Numbered from the stretch's first letter, positions 27,906 through 37,345 are shown. The stretch: DNA of 64,000 nucleotides from Variovorax sp. HW608 (GCF_900090195.1 NZ_LT607803.1:558001-622000); one strand, 5' to 3'. Notes: generated by a model not told the origin, from the letters alone. Program-made: numbers and translations.

Positions 27906-28358
27906 GAGCAACTGCTGGCCGACCCGCGGCGCATCGTCCAGGCGCGCAGCCAATTGCATCTCGGCCAGCAGGTCCACTACCTGGACTGGGGTGATGGCAA
28001 GTGGCGCAAGGTAAGGGTCGTGTCCATGAAGAACGATCGAGTGACGGTACTCGACGAGGCCAGCGCCAAACAGTTCAGCTTGCCGTACGCGGCCATCATG
28101 ACCACGGATCCGAGCGCGACGCCGAAGGGCGAGCAAGGCCCGGCCCCAACCCAACCAAAGCCCAGCCCGCCGCCAGAGGTCTCGCGGCGCGAAAACGTCC
28201 ATGTCGGCCAGCGCGTGAGCTTCGTTGACCAGAACCTGCAGCGACACGTTGGACAGGTCACGCGCATCAACCAGCGCACGGCCACCGTCCATGCCGACGG
28301 GCGCGCTTGGCGGATCGCCTTCGCGCTGCTCCAGCCCGTCATCAACGTCCCCGTCTGA
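27906..28358 (+). pseudogene. IS66 accessory gene (orf4), 3' part (element 1)
   Basis: 150 residues in frame with 24742-24825. First module LHLGQQVHYLDWGDGKW to LPYAAIM, a linker rich in Pro, then HVGQRVSFVDQNLQRHVGQV. Residue pattern matches the intact element 2 homologue throughout. It could be expressed only without its N-terminus. Confidence 0.85.
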
Positions 28359-28412
28359 CGCTCAGCAAACCCGGTCCGCCGGCAGCGACAACGGTACTGA
28401 CCGGACTATTAC

Positions 28413-28494
28413 GCTGATAGACCGAAACACGGCCGTCAGGCAGCAAGGGCAAGGCGGGCTTATTCTGAATGGGGCGTTCGAGAACGGTTGACAT
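28413..28494 (-). pseudogene. Class II aldolase/adducin-family gene, N-terminal fragment right of IS66
   Basis: ATG 28494 behind AAGGAATTC starts a frame reading STVLERPIQNKPALPLLPDG and RVSVYQ, which joins to PQQKGLIYPELAAF at 18024 once IS66 and one GCTGATAG copy are removed. The reading frame is kept exactly across the join, which confirms the insertion point. Confidence 0.7.
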
Positions 28495-29234
28495 GGCGAA
28501 TTCCTTGTGTGGGCTTAAGGACCAGACGCGCGGATGCTAGTTGCGCCGGTGTGGACGAATGTTCGACCGACCTGACGTGAATGACAAACGATGAGGGTTC
28601 ACATTTTGTGAGCGGTATTCACATCAAAGTCATTGCCTAGGCGGGAATTGCGCTCATCAGTCCGGCCTCAAGCTCAGGACCCGACAGATCGATCCCGCTC
28701 GACCGATGCTCGGGCGAAAGCGTCCTAGCAAGGCGCACTTTGGCACCTTGCCGTAAGCGCGACGGTCGCGGACGGCGATGGGGGGAGGTAGTTCGCCCAC
28801 GCTATCTGCGCCAATGCGAGAGCTCACGGACTGCTCGACCGTTGAACACGGGTTCTGGCTCGACTGGAGCCCACCGCGTCGGAGCGAGCGTTGCTTCAGC
28901 ACGGATGGTTCGATGGGGGAGGCAGTTCAATGTCAACGGTGAAGATATCGCGTTCTCTTATATGACGCTGCGAAATCTATCTTGTCGCAGGGGCATCGAC
29001 AACACATGATTTACGGGCGTGTGACACACGCTTAGTACAACCATCTTGAAATCCGTGAAGTCAATCCGAAGCGAAATCGGCGCGCCAAGGCCTCTTGGAG
29101 CGAGCGATGGCGTTGAGCATGTTCGCTCACAGGAGACACGAGTTGCATCGCGACCAGCCTACCGGATCGGGATGCAACTCTCTCCAACGCGCCTGCTGAA
29201 GTTTGAATGAATCAACAGAAATAAGGAGACATGC
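28495..29234. other. Intergenic region between aldolase remnant and tannase gene
   Basis: No gene recognised on either strand; the small open frames have no family features. It contains a 13-base palindrome at 28599-28611 and the tannase ribosome binding site AAGGAG at 29223-29228. Confidence 0.5.
28599..28611. promoter_or_regulatory. Palindromic operator-like site upstream of the disrupted aldolase
   Basis: TCACA-TTT-TGTGA, perfect 5-base arms, about 105 bases before the aldolase start on the minus strand. It is suggestive of a dimeric repressor site; the regulator is unknown. Confidence 0.3.
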
Positions 29235-30938
29235 ATGAATAGTCGTCGTTCCCGCCAGAGGTGGGATGTCAGGGTATTGTTCGGCCTGATCGTCAGCGCG
29301 GGCGTGGCGGGTTGCGGGGGCGGTGGCAGTGGAAGTGCTGCCGTAGTAGGGGGGCGCAGCTGCGCCGAGATGGCGGGCCTCACGGTCAGCGCATCCGATA
29401 TCGGCTTGGCGACTCAAGGCGCGAAGGTGACCGGAGCCACCTCCATCGCCGCATCTGGCACGGGGTCGACGGCGGTAGGCGCGTTCTGTAGGGTGACGGC
29501 TGAGATTGCGCCGGTGGACACGACGGCCTCCCCCATCAAGATGGAAGTCAACTTGCCGGAGACCTGGAACGGCAAAGCGCTAATGTTTGGTGGCGGTGGC
29601 CTCAATGGCAGCATCCTCAGCACCGCAGGAACCATCCGCCTCCAACCCGCCAACGTAGCGATTCCCCTGGGCCGCGGTTACGTCACCTTCGGGAGCGACT
29701 CCGGGCACAGCGGTACCACATCGGACGGCACCTTTGCGCGCAACGATGAGATGTTGCGCAACTATGCGTACGAGGCGCTGAAGAAGACCAAGGACGTAGC
29801 CACCAAGCTGGTGTCCGTGCGCTACGGCAAAGCGCCCGACAAGCTGTATTTCCATGGCAGCTCTAACGGCGGCAAAGAGGCCATGGCCATGATTCAGCGA
29901 TATCCCAACGACATCGATGCAGCCATGATCTTTTGGCCAGCCACGATGTTCGGTACGGCCCAGGTGCAATGGGCACGCATCTCAAAGGCGTTTGCACAGC
30001 CAGGCGCCTATCTATCCATGGCCAAGCGCAAGCTGGTGTTGGATGCGGCGATGTCCGTATGCGACGGCCTTGATGGCGTTACCGATGGCCTCATCAGCAA
30101 CCCAAAGGCCTGCCAGACTAGCTTCGACCCAAGCACAGCCAACTATGCCGGCAAGCCGGTGCGTTGCGCGTCGGGCACGGATGAAGGCGACAGCTGTCTG
30201 TCGGATGCCCAAATCATGGCACTCAAGACCATGGCTACGCCGATGACCTTCTCCTACCCGCTTGGCAGCGGCGAAACACAGTTCCCTGGCTACAGCGTCT
30301 GGGGCATGGACCTTGGTGCGAAGACATCGGATTCGGTGTCGTCCACCGTCACGCAGCAGGGGCTGGGCAGCATTGCGCCAACCTATCCGGCTGCCGCAAA
30401 TATGCCCTATCTGCACATCATCACGGAGCAGTACATCAAGTACTTCGTAGCGCGCGACAGCAATGCGAGCTGGGCCACCGTGGACCCCGCGAATCCTGTG
30501 CCCTACGTGGACCGTATCTCTCAGCTGACCGCCTTGCTGGACCAGCCCAAGACCGACCTGAGCGAGTTCTACATGCGCGGTGGCAAGATCATCCTGCTGC
30601 ACGGCAATTCGGACCAGCTCATCCCTTATGAAGCCAGCGAGGATTACTACAGGCGTGTAGTCGCCAAGATGGGCAGTGGGGTCGTGAACAGCTTCATGAA
30701 GTTCTACGAGCTGCCGGGTACCGCACATTCTGGCGTGGGCACGTCCTTTACGCCCACCTGGGATGTCCTGGGCGCGCTGGACACGTGGGTGTCCACAGGG
30801 CAGGCTCCAGTCGCTCCGGTCATTACTGACACCTACGCCGTACCAGGCCGCACTCGGCCGCTTTGCGAATACCCGCAGTACCCCAGGTATCAGTCAGGAA
30901 ACGTCAACAGCGCGACGAGCTTCACTTGCGTGAACTGA
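29235..30938 (+). CDS. Tannase/feruloyl esterase-family lipoprotein
   Basis: A 567-residue secreted esterase-like protein. The N-terminus is a lipoprotein signal (LIVSAGVAGC, lipid Cys27) followed by a GS-rich linker. The alpha/beta-hydrolase domain shows FHGSSNGGKEA (nucleophile Ser210), HGNSDQLIP (Asp460) and GTAHSG (His498). Family members usually have Cys next to both Ser and His (CS-D-HC) joined by a disulfide; here both positions are Ser (Ser209, Ser499). A calcium-loop region CDGLDGVTDGLI is present. Expected role: release of hydroxycinnamic or gallic esters at the cell surface. AAGGAG precedes the start. Confidence 0.88.
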   Translation: MNSRRSRQRWDVRVLFGLIVSAGVAGCGGGGSGSAAVVGGRSCAEMAGLTVSASDIGLATQGAKVTGATSIAASGTGSTAVGAFCRVTAEIAPVDTTASPIKMEVNLPETWNGKALMFGGGGLNGSILSTAGTIRLQPANVAIPLGRGYVTFGSDSGHSGTTSDGTFARNDEMLRNYAYEALKKTKDVATKLVSVRYGKAPDKLYFHGSSNGGKEAMAMIQRYPNDIDAAMIFWPATMFGTAQVQWARISKAFAQPGAYLSMAKRKLVLDAAMSVCDGLDGVTDGLISNPKACQTSFDPSTANYAGKPVRCASGTDEGDSCLSDAQIMALKTMATPMTFSYPLGSGETQFPGYSVWGMDLGAKTSDSVSSTVTQQGLGSIAPTYPAAANMPYLHIITEQYIKYFVARDSNASWATVDPANPVPYVDRISQLTALLDQPKTDLSEFYMRGGKIILLHGNSDQLIPYEASEDYYRRVVAKMGSGVVNSFMKFYELPGTAHSGVGTSFTPTWDVLGALDTWVSTGQAPVAPVITDTYAVPGRTRPLCEYPQYPRYQSGNVNSATSFTCVN

Positions 30939-31211
30939 AGCGCGTGTGTCAAGGCTTGGCTGTGGCCCCGTGTCACTGGCGGCGGCGGGGCAGCCGCTGC
31001 CAGTAGCCGGTTGCCCGTGTCCGCCGGTGCGCATCATCGACACTGGCCCCTGGGTTGGACAGTGCGGCGTGCAGTTGCAGCCCCTGGTCGATGCGCTCAA
31101 ACGCGAATGCTCTCACACCAGACGTTTTTTCCCGGCCAGGCGCCCGATCCGCGCCCGAGGTCAATCACGATCCGGCGCTCGCTCGAGTACCGCCATCGCG
31201 ATAAGTCTTCT

Positions 31212-32316
31212 ATGGGCTATCCATTTAACCGGAGCTAGGCGCATACTGCCGCGATGGAGCTTCCAAGCGCAGGCATTCACTATCCCGGCTCCCTCGGCGA
31301 GTTCCAGGCGTGGTTTCAGTCCGACGCCGACTGCTTGGACTATCTGGAGTGGCTGCGTTGGCCATCGGGGTTTGTCTGCCCGGCATGCGATCACGCCGGT
31401 GGATGGCGGCTGGGAGACGGAAGATTCATGTGCGCGGACTGTGGCGACCGCACGTCCGTGACGGCGGGGACCATCTTCGACCGAACCCGTACGCCGCTCA
31501 CGGTCTGGTTCGCGGCCTGTTGGCACTTCGCCTGCGGCAAAGACGGCATCTCGGCCTTGAGTCTGAAGCGCACCTTGGAGATCGGCTCGTACCAGACGGC
31601 CTGGGCCATGCTGCACCGGTTGCGATCGGTCCTGGTTCGTCCCGATCGGGAACTCCTGCGGGGCAAGGTAGAAGTGGACGAAACCTACATCGGTGGGCTC
31701 GATCCTGGGTTGCCTGGCGGGCGTGCGCAGGGGAAGAAGATTCTGACTTGCGTCGCAGTCGAGATCCTGGAGCCCAAGGGATTCGGCCGCTGTCGCATGG
31801 CGCCCGTCGCCGATGGTTCGGCGCAGTCGCTGCTGGGCTTCGTGTCGGCGAACGTTGAGCCGGGGGCAACGGTGATCACCGATGCCTGGCAGAGCTACCG
31901 AGGATTGGAGAAGAAGGGCTACGTCCATGACCGTCGCAGCCAGCGGGCCGCCAGCGCACGCGGTGAAGACCCTGGTGCGCTACTGCCAGCTGTGCATCGG
32001 ATCGCGTCCCTGGCAAAACGCTGGCTGCTCGGCACCCACCAAGGAGCGGTGGAAGCCGCGCACCTACCCAGCTACCTCAACGAGTTCGTCTTCCGCTTCA
32101 ACCGCCGCCGCTCGCGCAGCCGCGGGATGCTGTTCTACAGGGTCATGGAACTCGCCGTCGCACATGACCCTGTCCGATACAAGGACCTCGTGCGGACCAA
32201 GGGCCCCAAAGCCAAGAAGCCCAAGCCGCCGGGCAAACGCGGGCATCCGCCAAGCCTGGAGCGCCCTCGGCAGCACCGGCCGTGGCGGCACAACTCCGGT
32301 TAAATGGATAGCCCAG
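31212..32316 (+). mobile_element. IS1595-family insertion sequence
   Basis: 1105 bp with 23-bp terminal inverted repeats (31212-31234, 32294-32316; 22 of 23 match, starting (A/C)TGGGCTATCCATTTAACC). The 8-base duplication AGTCTTCT (31204-31211, 32317-32324) fits the family. The restored target is the palindrome GCGATAAG-TCTT-CTTATCGC. Confidence 0.92.
31254..32303 (+). CDS. IS1595-family transposase (ISXO2-like)
   Basis: 349-residue transposase with an N-terminal zinc ribbon (CPACDHAGGW, CADCGDR) and an ISXO2-like DDE domain: VEVDETYIGG with Asp, VITDAWQSY with Asp, and LNEFVFRFNRR with the Asn/Glu region. The stop codon lies within the right inverted repeat. It appears intact. Confidence 0.92.
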   Translation: MELPSAGIHYPGSLGEFQAWFQSDADCLDYLEWLRWPSGFVCPACDHAGGWRLGDGRFMCADCGDRTSVTAGTIFDRTRTPLTVWFAACWHFACGKDGISALSLKRTLEIGSYQTAWAMLHRLRSVLVRPDRELLRGKVEVDETYIGGLDPGLPGGRAQGKKILTCVAVEILEPKGFGRCRMAPVADGSAQSLLGFVSANVEPGATVITDAWQSYRGLEKKGYVHDRRSQRAASARGEDPGALLPAVHRIASLAKRWLLGTHQGAVEAAHLPSYLNEFVFRFNRRRSRSRGMLFYRVMELAVAHDPVRYKDLVRTKGPKAKKPKPPGKRGHPPSLERPRQHRPWRHNSG

Positions 32317-32361
32317 AGTCTTCTTATCGCAATAGCTATCTCGGTCGCCTAAACTGGATGC

Positions 32362-33909
32362 ATGAAAAGTAGTGCTCCGGACGCCAGGCCGGCTCCGAAA
32401 CGAAGGCCACAGGATGAATTTCCGAGCGCCGACGCGCTTGCGGCGCTACGTGCCTGGTATGCGGGCTTGGACGCTCGCGCAGCCGTCGCGCGATACCTTG
32501 GTCAGGACAAGGCAACAGGGCAGTCCTCCCGCGCGGTGCTTGGCGCCATCCGCCGTGGCTTGGCTGGCTACGCACGGGCCAGGCACAGGGACGACCTCGC
32601 GGCACTGATGGAGCATCCCGCGGCCGAGCGGGACGCGCGCGCCTCCGCGGTCAAGGCTGCGATCGAAACCCTGCGCAACCTGTCCGTGCCCGAGCCACTC
32701 GTGACGGACAAGGTTGGGCGTTGGCTGCCGGCGCGCGCCGCGCGGGCCATCACGGCCTGCGGCATCAAGACCCTGGCCGACCTGACCGTGCGCGTGCCGC
32801 ATCGGCGCCGCTGGTGGGCCACCGTTCCAGGACTCGGCGCCCGCAGCGCGAGCCAGATCGAGGCGTTCTTTGCAGCACACCCGAGGCTGACCGAGCAGGC
32901 GAGGGCGCTGGTTGTTGTTCCCCGCACCGAAACCCCACCATGGGAGCGCTTTGTCGCTCCGACGGAGGTCGACGGCTCCCGAGGCGCATTCAGAGCACCG
33001 CAGGCGACCTGCACGCTCTCCGCGCGGAACGACTACGAAGCCGTGCGAACCTGGCTGGAACTGCAGGAATCCGCCGCCACTCAGCGCGCCTACCGCAAGG
33101 AGGCGGAGCGCCTCATGCTTTGGGCGATTCTTGAGCGCGGCAAGGCGTTGTCGTCGCTGACCACGGAAGATGCGATTGCGTATCGCGCGTTCCTTCGCCG
33201 GCCCACACCTCGCGATCGGTGGGTCGGGCCGGCCCGGCCGCGGTCGTCGCCCGAGTGGCGCCCGTTTCAGGGGCCGCTTTCCGGCCGTTCGGTCGCGTAT
33301 GCGCTGTCCGTCCTCGGGGCGCTCTATCGATGGCTGATCGAGCAGCGATACCTCCTCGCCAATCCGTTTGCCGGCGTCAAGGTGAAGGGGGCTCAGCGAG
33401 GGGGCGCCTTCGATTCGTCGCGTGTTTTCACGGAGCACGAATGGACGTTGATCCGCTCGTGCGCTGATGGCATCGAGTGGATCGGCGGATGGAGCGAGGA
33501 GGGCGCCCAACGCCTGCGGTTCGTTCTGGACTTCTGGTACGCCACGGGCCTTCGTCCCAGCGAAATGGTCGGCGCGCGTCTGGGCGATATCGAAGAGGAC
33601 GCGCAGGACGATCTCTGGCTCAACGTCGTCGGCAAGGGCAGCAAGCACGGCAAGGTCGCGCTGCCGCTGCTTGCCCGCGGAGCGATTGATCTTTATCTCG
33701 CTCATCGACGGTTGCCCATCACGCGATCGCGCTGGGATCCGAAAACCGCGCTCGTCGCCGGGCTCGCCGAAGACGCTAGCGGGATCACCGCGGCGCGCCT
33801 CTGGGCCATCATGCGGCGGTTCTTCCTGCATGTGGCTCATACGCTTCGCGAAATCAGCCCTGTCACCGCCGAAAAGCTGCGGCGCGCAACGCCGCACTGG
33901 ATGCGACAC
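32362..33909 (+). pseudogene. Large tyrosine recombinase with DUF3701-like N-terminus, 5' part (split by RIT element 2)
   Basis: 516 codons encode an N-terminal extension (ADALAALRAWYAGLDARAAV, VPGLGARSASQIEAFF helix-hairpin-helix), a core-binding domain and most of the catalytic domain, with the Arg box TGLRPSEMVGARL. It ends at TPHWMRH, where homologues continue THATHALARG. That continuation is at 37352-37543. Joined length 579 residues. The split removes the catalytic His and Tyr, so the integrase is dead. Confidence 0.9.
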
Positions 33910-33935
33910 TATGTACCCTTCCCGACTATGTCTTG
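33909..33935 (+). repeat. RIT element 2 left inverted repeat
   Basis: CTATGTACCCTTCCCGACTA continuing TGTCTTG. One mismatch over 27 bases with the reverse complement of 37292-37318. It includes the GACTATGTC motif. Confidence 0.88.
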
Positions 33936-34021
33936 TGAAAGACGCGCACGGACCGGTATGACGCGGTTTCGTTGGTTGCGCCGCGCAACTGCCGCGCGCT
34001 TGCCCGACATAGTCCGGCGAC

Positions 34022-35020
34022 CTACAGGCTGTTGAGGAACTCCATGAGTTGATCGCTGGGCCGATACCGAATCGATCGCCCCTGAAGTGGTGTGGCCTTG
34101 GCCAGAGCCTGTTCCTTCATCGCGAGGGATGCGTCGAGATAGATCTGCGTGGTCTCCACGCTCTCATGCCCGAGCCAAAGGGCAATCACGGAGCGCCTCA
34201 CGCCGGACTGCAGAAGGTCCATGGCCATGGTGTGCCTCAAGCGGTGGACGGTAACGCGTTTCTGTCGCAGCGACGGACAGGTGCTCGATGCCGTAAATCG
34301 ATGTTTGTTCAGCAGGTACTGCACCCCATGAACACTCAGGCGCTCGCCCTTGGCACTGGGAAACAAGACTTGCCCGTCGCCGCGCTGTCGCTCGCGCAAC
34401 CAGGCGGTCAAGACGGCCTGCGTTGGCTTGGCCAACGGCGTACATCGCTCCTTGCGGCCCTTGCCGATCACGCGCAGATGCGCCCCTGTCCCGAGGATAA
34501 GATCGTCGCGCGTGAGCGCGGTCATCTCGGACAGCCGCAAGCCGGTCTGCACCGCCACCAGTATGAATGCGTGATCGCGCCGCCCCGACCATGTGTGTCG
34601 ATCCGGAGCAAGCAGCAAGGCGTCGACTTCCGCGCGGGTCAGGAACGGGACCAGGGTGCGCGTGTAGCGCTTGCTCGGAATGGCCAGGACGCGCTGGATC
34701 TGCGCGGAATGCGCCGGAGCTTCGAACGCCGCAAAGCGAAAGAAGGAATGGATCGCTGTGAGTCGCAGATTGCGGCTGCGAACGCTGATGCCACGGCGCT
34801 TCTCCAGGTCATCGAGGAACGCTGCGATCAAGGGCGCATCGATCTCCTCGAAGTTCAGGCGTGACGGCGGCTTGTGCAGCCGCTTCTCGGCGAAATTCAA
34901 AAACTGGCGGAAGGTGTCGCGATAGGAACTGATGGTGTGTGCACTGGCCTGGCGCTGCAGCATCAAGCGCTGTGTGAAGAAGCGCTCCAGCAGCGAGGCA
35001 AGGCTGGCGAGTTGGATCAT
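34022..35020 (-). CDS. RIT tyrosine recombinase C (element 2)
   Basis: 332 residues with a complete catalytic set: TGLRLSEMTAL, HRLRHTMAMDLL and LGHESVETTQIYLDAS with nucleophile Tyr. The ATG overlaps the ritB stop. It ends RPSDQLMEFLNSL, comparable to the PDLLAFLQSL end of the element 1 protein. Confidence 0.92.
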   Translation of the reverse strand: MIQLASLASLLERFFTQRLMLQRQASAHTISSYRDTFRQFLNFAEKRLHKPPSRLNFEEIDAPLIAAFLDDLEKRRGISVRSRNLRLTAIHSFFRFAAFEAPAHSAQIQRVLAIPSKRYTRTLVPFLTRAEVDALLLAPDRHTWSGRRDHAFILVAVQTGLRLSEMTALTRDDLILGTGAHLRVIGKGRKERCTPLAKPTQAVLTAWLRERQRGDGQVLFPSAKGERLSVHGVQYLLNKHRFTASSTCPSLRQKRVTVHRLRHTMAMDLLQSGVRRSVIALWLGHESVETTQIYLDASLAMKEQALAKATPLQGRSIRYRPSDQLMEFLNSL

Positions 35021-35958
35021 GGCCGCCCCTCCCAGCAGTGTTCGAGGCGACGCATGGCCTCACGCATCAGTTCGGGGGACCCGTTCAGATACCACTGCGT
35101 ATCGGCGACGTGGACATGTCCGAGATAGGCCGACAGCACCGGCAGAAGGCGCTCGGGGTCCTGGTCCCGTTGGTACCAGCGCACGAGCGTATTCGTCGCG
35201 AAGCGATGACGCATGTCATGCAGGCGTGGCCCGTGGCTGTCGGACGGGCCGCGCAGGCCGATCTGCCGCGACAGCGCATAGAAAGTCCGATGCACATCCC
35301 CGGTATCAAGTCGATGACCCCACTTCGAGGCGAACACGTAGGATGACACGGGACGGGCCCAAATGAGTTCACGCTCGGCAAGGTACTGTCTGAGCACGTG
35401 GCAGGTGGACGCGTGCAAGGGCACAAGGCGGTCCTTGCCGCACTTGGCACCGCGGATGGTCAGCACCGCGGCATCCAGGTCGACGTCTGAAAGCTTGAGG
35501 TTGAGCGCCTCGCCGAGTCGCAGGCCCGTGACGCTCAGGAGTCCGAACAGGCAGTGGAATAACCTCGGCCTGAGTGCGTCACGCCGATAACGGCAGCGCA
35601 TGGCGAGCGCTGCACGCAACAAGCGGCTGATCTCTTCGTCGGAATACAGATAGGGGCGTACCCGCCGGGGTTCAAATGGCAACAAGCCTGGCGGCGGAAT
35701 CTGCGTGCGCGGATCTGTCGCGCTGCGATAGCGGGCGAATCCGCGAACGAAGCTCAGTCGTTGCGCCCAATGGGTCGGCGTCGCATCACTGGGCTGCTGC
35801 GCCCATGCCAGAGCCAACTCCGAAGTGATGTAGGCCGCGTGGCGTCGGCGCATGAAGGCGGCGAACTCGAGCAGGCCGTCGCCGGCTTCCCTGAGCTTGA
35901 AGCCCAGGTCGCGCCGCATCGCCAGATAGTCTTGGACAGCTTGTTGTAGTGTGTTCAT
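35017..35958 (-). CDS. RIT tyrosine recombinase B (element 2)
   Basis: 313 residues started at the ATG overlapping the ritA stop. TGLRLGEALNLKLSD, HDMRHRFATN (regular HxxR, unlike element 1) and YLGHVHVADTQWYLNGSP are present. Coupled to both neighbours. Confidence 0.92.
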   Translation of the reverse strand: MNTLQQAVQDYLAMRRDLGFKLREAGDGLLEFAAFMRRRHAAYITSELALAWAQQPSDATPTHWAQRLSFVRGFARYRSATDPRTQIPPPGLLPFEPRRVRPYLYSDEEISRLLRAALAMRCRYRRDALRPRLFHCLFGLLSVTGLRLGEALNLKLSDVDLDAAVLTIRGAKCGKDRLVPLHASTCHVLRQYLAERELIWARPVSSYVFASKWGHRLDTGDVHRTFYALSRQIGLRGPSDSHGPRLHDMRHRFATNTLVRWYQRDQDPERLLPVLSAYLGHVHVADTQWYLNGSPELMREAMRRLEHCWEGRP

Positions 35959-37193
35959 CGCGCATCCCCCGGCCACGGCAGTGCCAGCTTGCGCAGAGCC
36001 TGGATGTCGACCTTCGTGTAGATCATCGTTGTCTGTGGATGGCGATGCCCCAGGAGCTCACCGATCTCGCCCAGCGACGCGCCGCCGCGCAACATCTCGG
36101 TGGCCAGTCCATGACGAAACTGATGCGCACCGAAGGTGGGGGCGTCGACATCGCTGCGCTGCAGGCGATGCCGCACGATGGACCCAACGGTGCAGCCCCC
36201 TTGGAAGCCGCAAACCGGCGCTCGCGCGCGCAGAAAGACGCTTCGACTGGTGCTCGGAGGTCGACCGCTCTTCAGATAGACGGCGATCGCTCTGCCGACG
36301 TCGGCTGGCAGGGGCAACTTGTTGCGATAGCCACTCTTGCCGTGCACGCTCAGCTGCCCCGCCTTCCAGTCGATGTCATCGAGCTGCAAGGACGCCACCT
36401 CACCAGCACGCAACCCCAATCTGGCAAGCAGCAGCACGATGGCATAGTCGCGGCGCCCGAGCGCAGTGCGCCGGTCGATGCTGGCCAGCAACTGACGCAC
36501 CTGAGCCGGCCCGATTGCGCGCGGGATCGATGCCATCGACCAGTTGGGGACGACGGGAACAGCGGCCGCCAAATCCACATCGACGTCACCGCAAAACCGG
36601 GCGTAGTTCAGGAACGAACGCAGCGCGGTGGTCATGAGCTTGGCGCGCTTCCTGTGCAGACGTGGCGCCTGATGCCGCACGAAGTTCACGACATCGGCGG
36701 CACTCAAGCACGACAGCTTGACCACCCCCGCCCCGAAGCGATGCTCGAGGAAGGCGTGTACGAACGGAACGTAGTTGACGATCGTGGCTGTGGTCAGGGC
36801 ACGCTGCTCGCGCAGATACGCCTCGTAGGCGAGGACACATTGATCAACAGAGGACGGCGTGGGCACCGCGGTCGTCTCTTCGGGAACCACTCCCTCGCGT
36901 CGCAGAAAGCCCAACAAGTGCGTGAGCGCCCCATGGTCATCGCGCCTGGGCCGCAAGCGTCGGGCTCGATGCTGCAAGTACCGCGTCAGATGATCGGAGG
37001 TCAGGTCTTGCAGGGCCACCGCCTTCCTGCCAAGCCATTGGCTGAAGCTGGCGCCGAGCAGGACTTGGCGGTGAATCCACCACGCCGTGTATCCCGTTGC
37101 GATCAGCGAGTCGGCAAATCCGCCCAGGTACGGCGCGATCGGCCCGTCCGGAACTCGCGACAGAACCACCTGATTGCTGATGACGAACTTCAT
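35955..37193 (-). CDS. RIT tyrosine recombinase A (element 2)
   Basis: 412 residues. Arg box GLRAGEVASLQL is intact, in contrast to FGAGEV in element 1. HQFRHGLATEML and LGHRHPQTTMIYTKVD complete the site. First gene of the trio, about 100 bases from the right inverted repeat. Confidence 0.92.
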   Translation of the reverse strand: MKFVISNQVVLSRVPDGPIAPYLGGFADSLIATGYTAWWIHRQVLLGASFSQWLGRKAVALQDLTSDHLTRYLQHRARRLRPRRDDHGALTHLLGFLRREGVVPEETTAVPTPSSVDQCVLAYEAYLREQRALTTATIVNYVPFVHAFLEHRFGAGVVKLSCLSAADVVNFVRHQAPRLHRKRAKLMTTALRSFLNYARFCGDVDVDLAAAVPVVPNWSMASIPRAIGPAQVRQLLASIDRRTALGRRDYAIVLLLARLGLRAGEVASLQLDDIDWKAGQLSVHGKSGYRNKLPLPADVGRAIAVYLKSGRPPSTSRSVFLRARAPVCGFQGGCTVGSIVRHRLQRSDVDAPTFGAHQFRHGLATEMLRGGASLGEIGELLGHRHPQTTMIYTKVDIQALRKLALPWPGDAR

Positions 37194-37291
37194 GGCGAAC
37201 CCCTTGCCCCACCGGGCTGTGTTGAGGGGTCCGAGACTATGTCGCGCTTCTCAAGCGCAACCCGGCGTGCCACGAGGCTGTCGGCAAGGTG

Positions 37292-37318
37292 CAAGACATA
37301 GTCGGGAAGGGTAGATAG
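37292..37318 (-). repeat. RIT element 2 right inverted repeat
   Basis: Reverse complement of 33909-33935 with one mismatch. Six bases later a palindrome begins. Confidence 0.88.
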
Positions 37319-37323
37319 TGCCT

Positions 37324-37345
37324 CCTATGTCGCTGAAGAGATAGG
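37324..37345. repeat. Palindrome at the right end of RIT element 2
   Basis: CCTATGTC-GCTGAA-GAGATAGG, 7 of 8 arm positions paired around 6 bases. It is placed just outside the inverted repeat, like the palindrome of RIT element 1, but here it is on the ritA side. Confidence 0.6.

Larger units (their letters stand above)
18033..28412 (+). mobile_element. IS66-family element 1, carrying two nested insertions
   Basis: Terminal inverted repeats start GTAATAGTCCG on the left (18033) and, read inward, GTAATAGTCCG on the right (28412). They are flanked by the 8-base target duplication GCTGATAG (18025-18032 and 28413-28420), the size known for IS66. Genes in order are tnpA, tnpB, tnpC and a fourth accessory gene. 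tnpC is split by a RIT element (19998-24125) and the accessory gene by IS66 element 2 (24826-27897). Removing both leaves about 3.2 kb, close to the 3072 bp of element 2. Confidence 0.93.
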
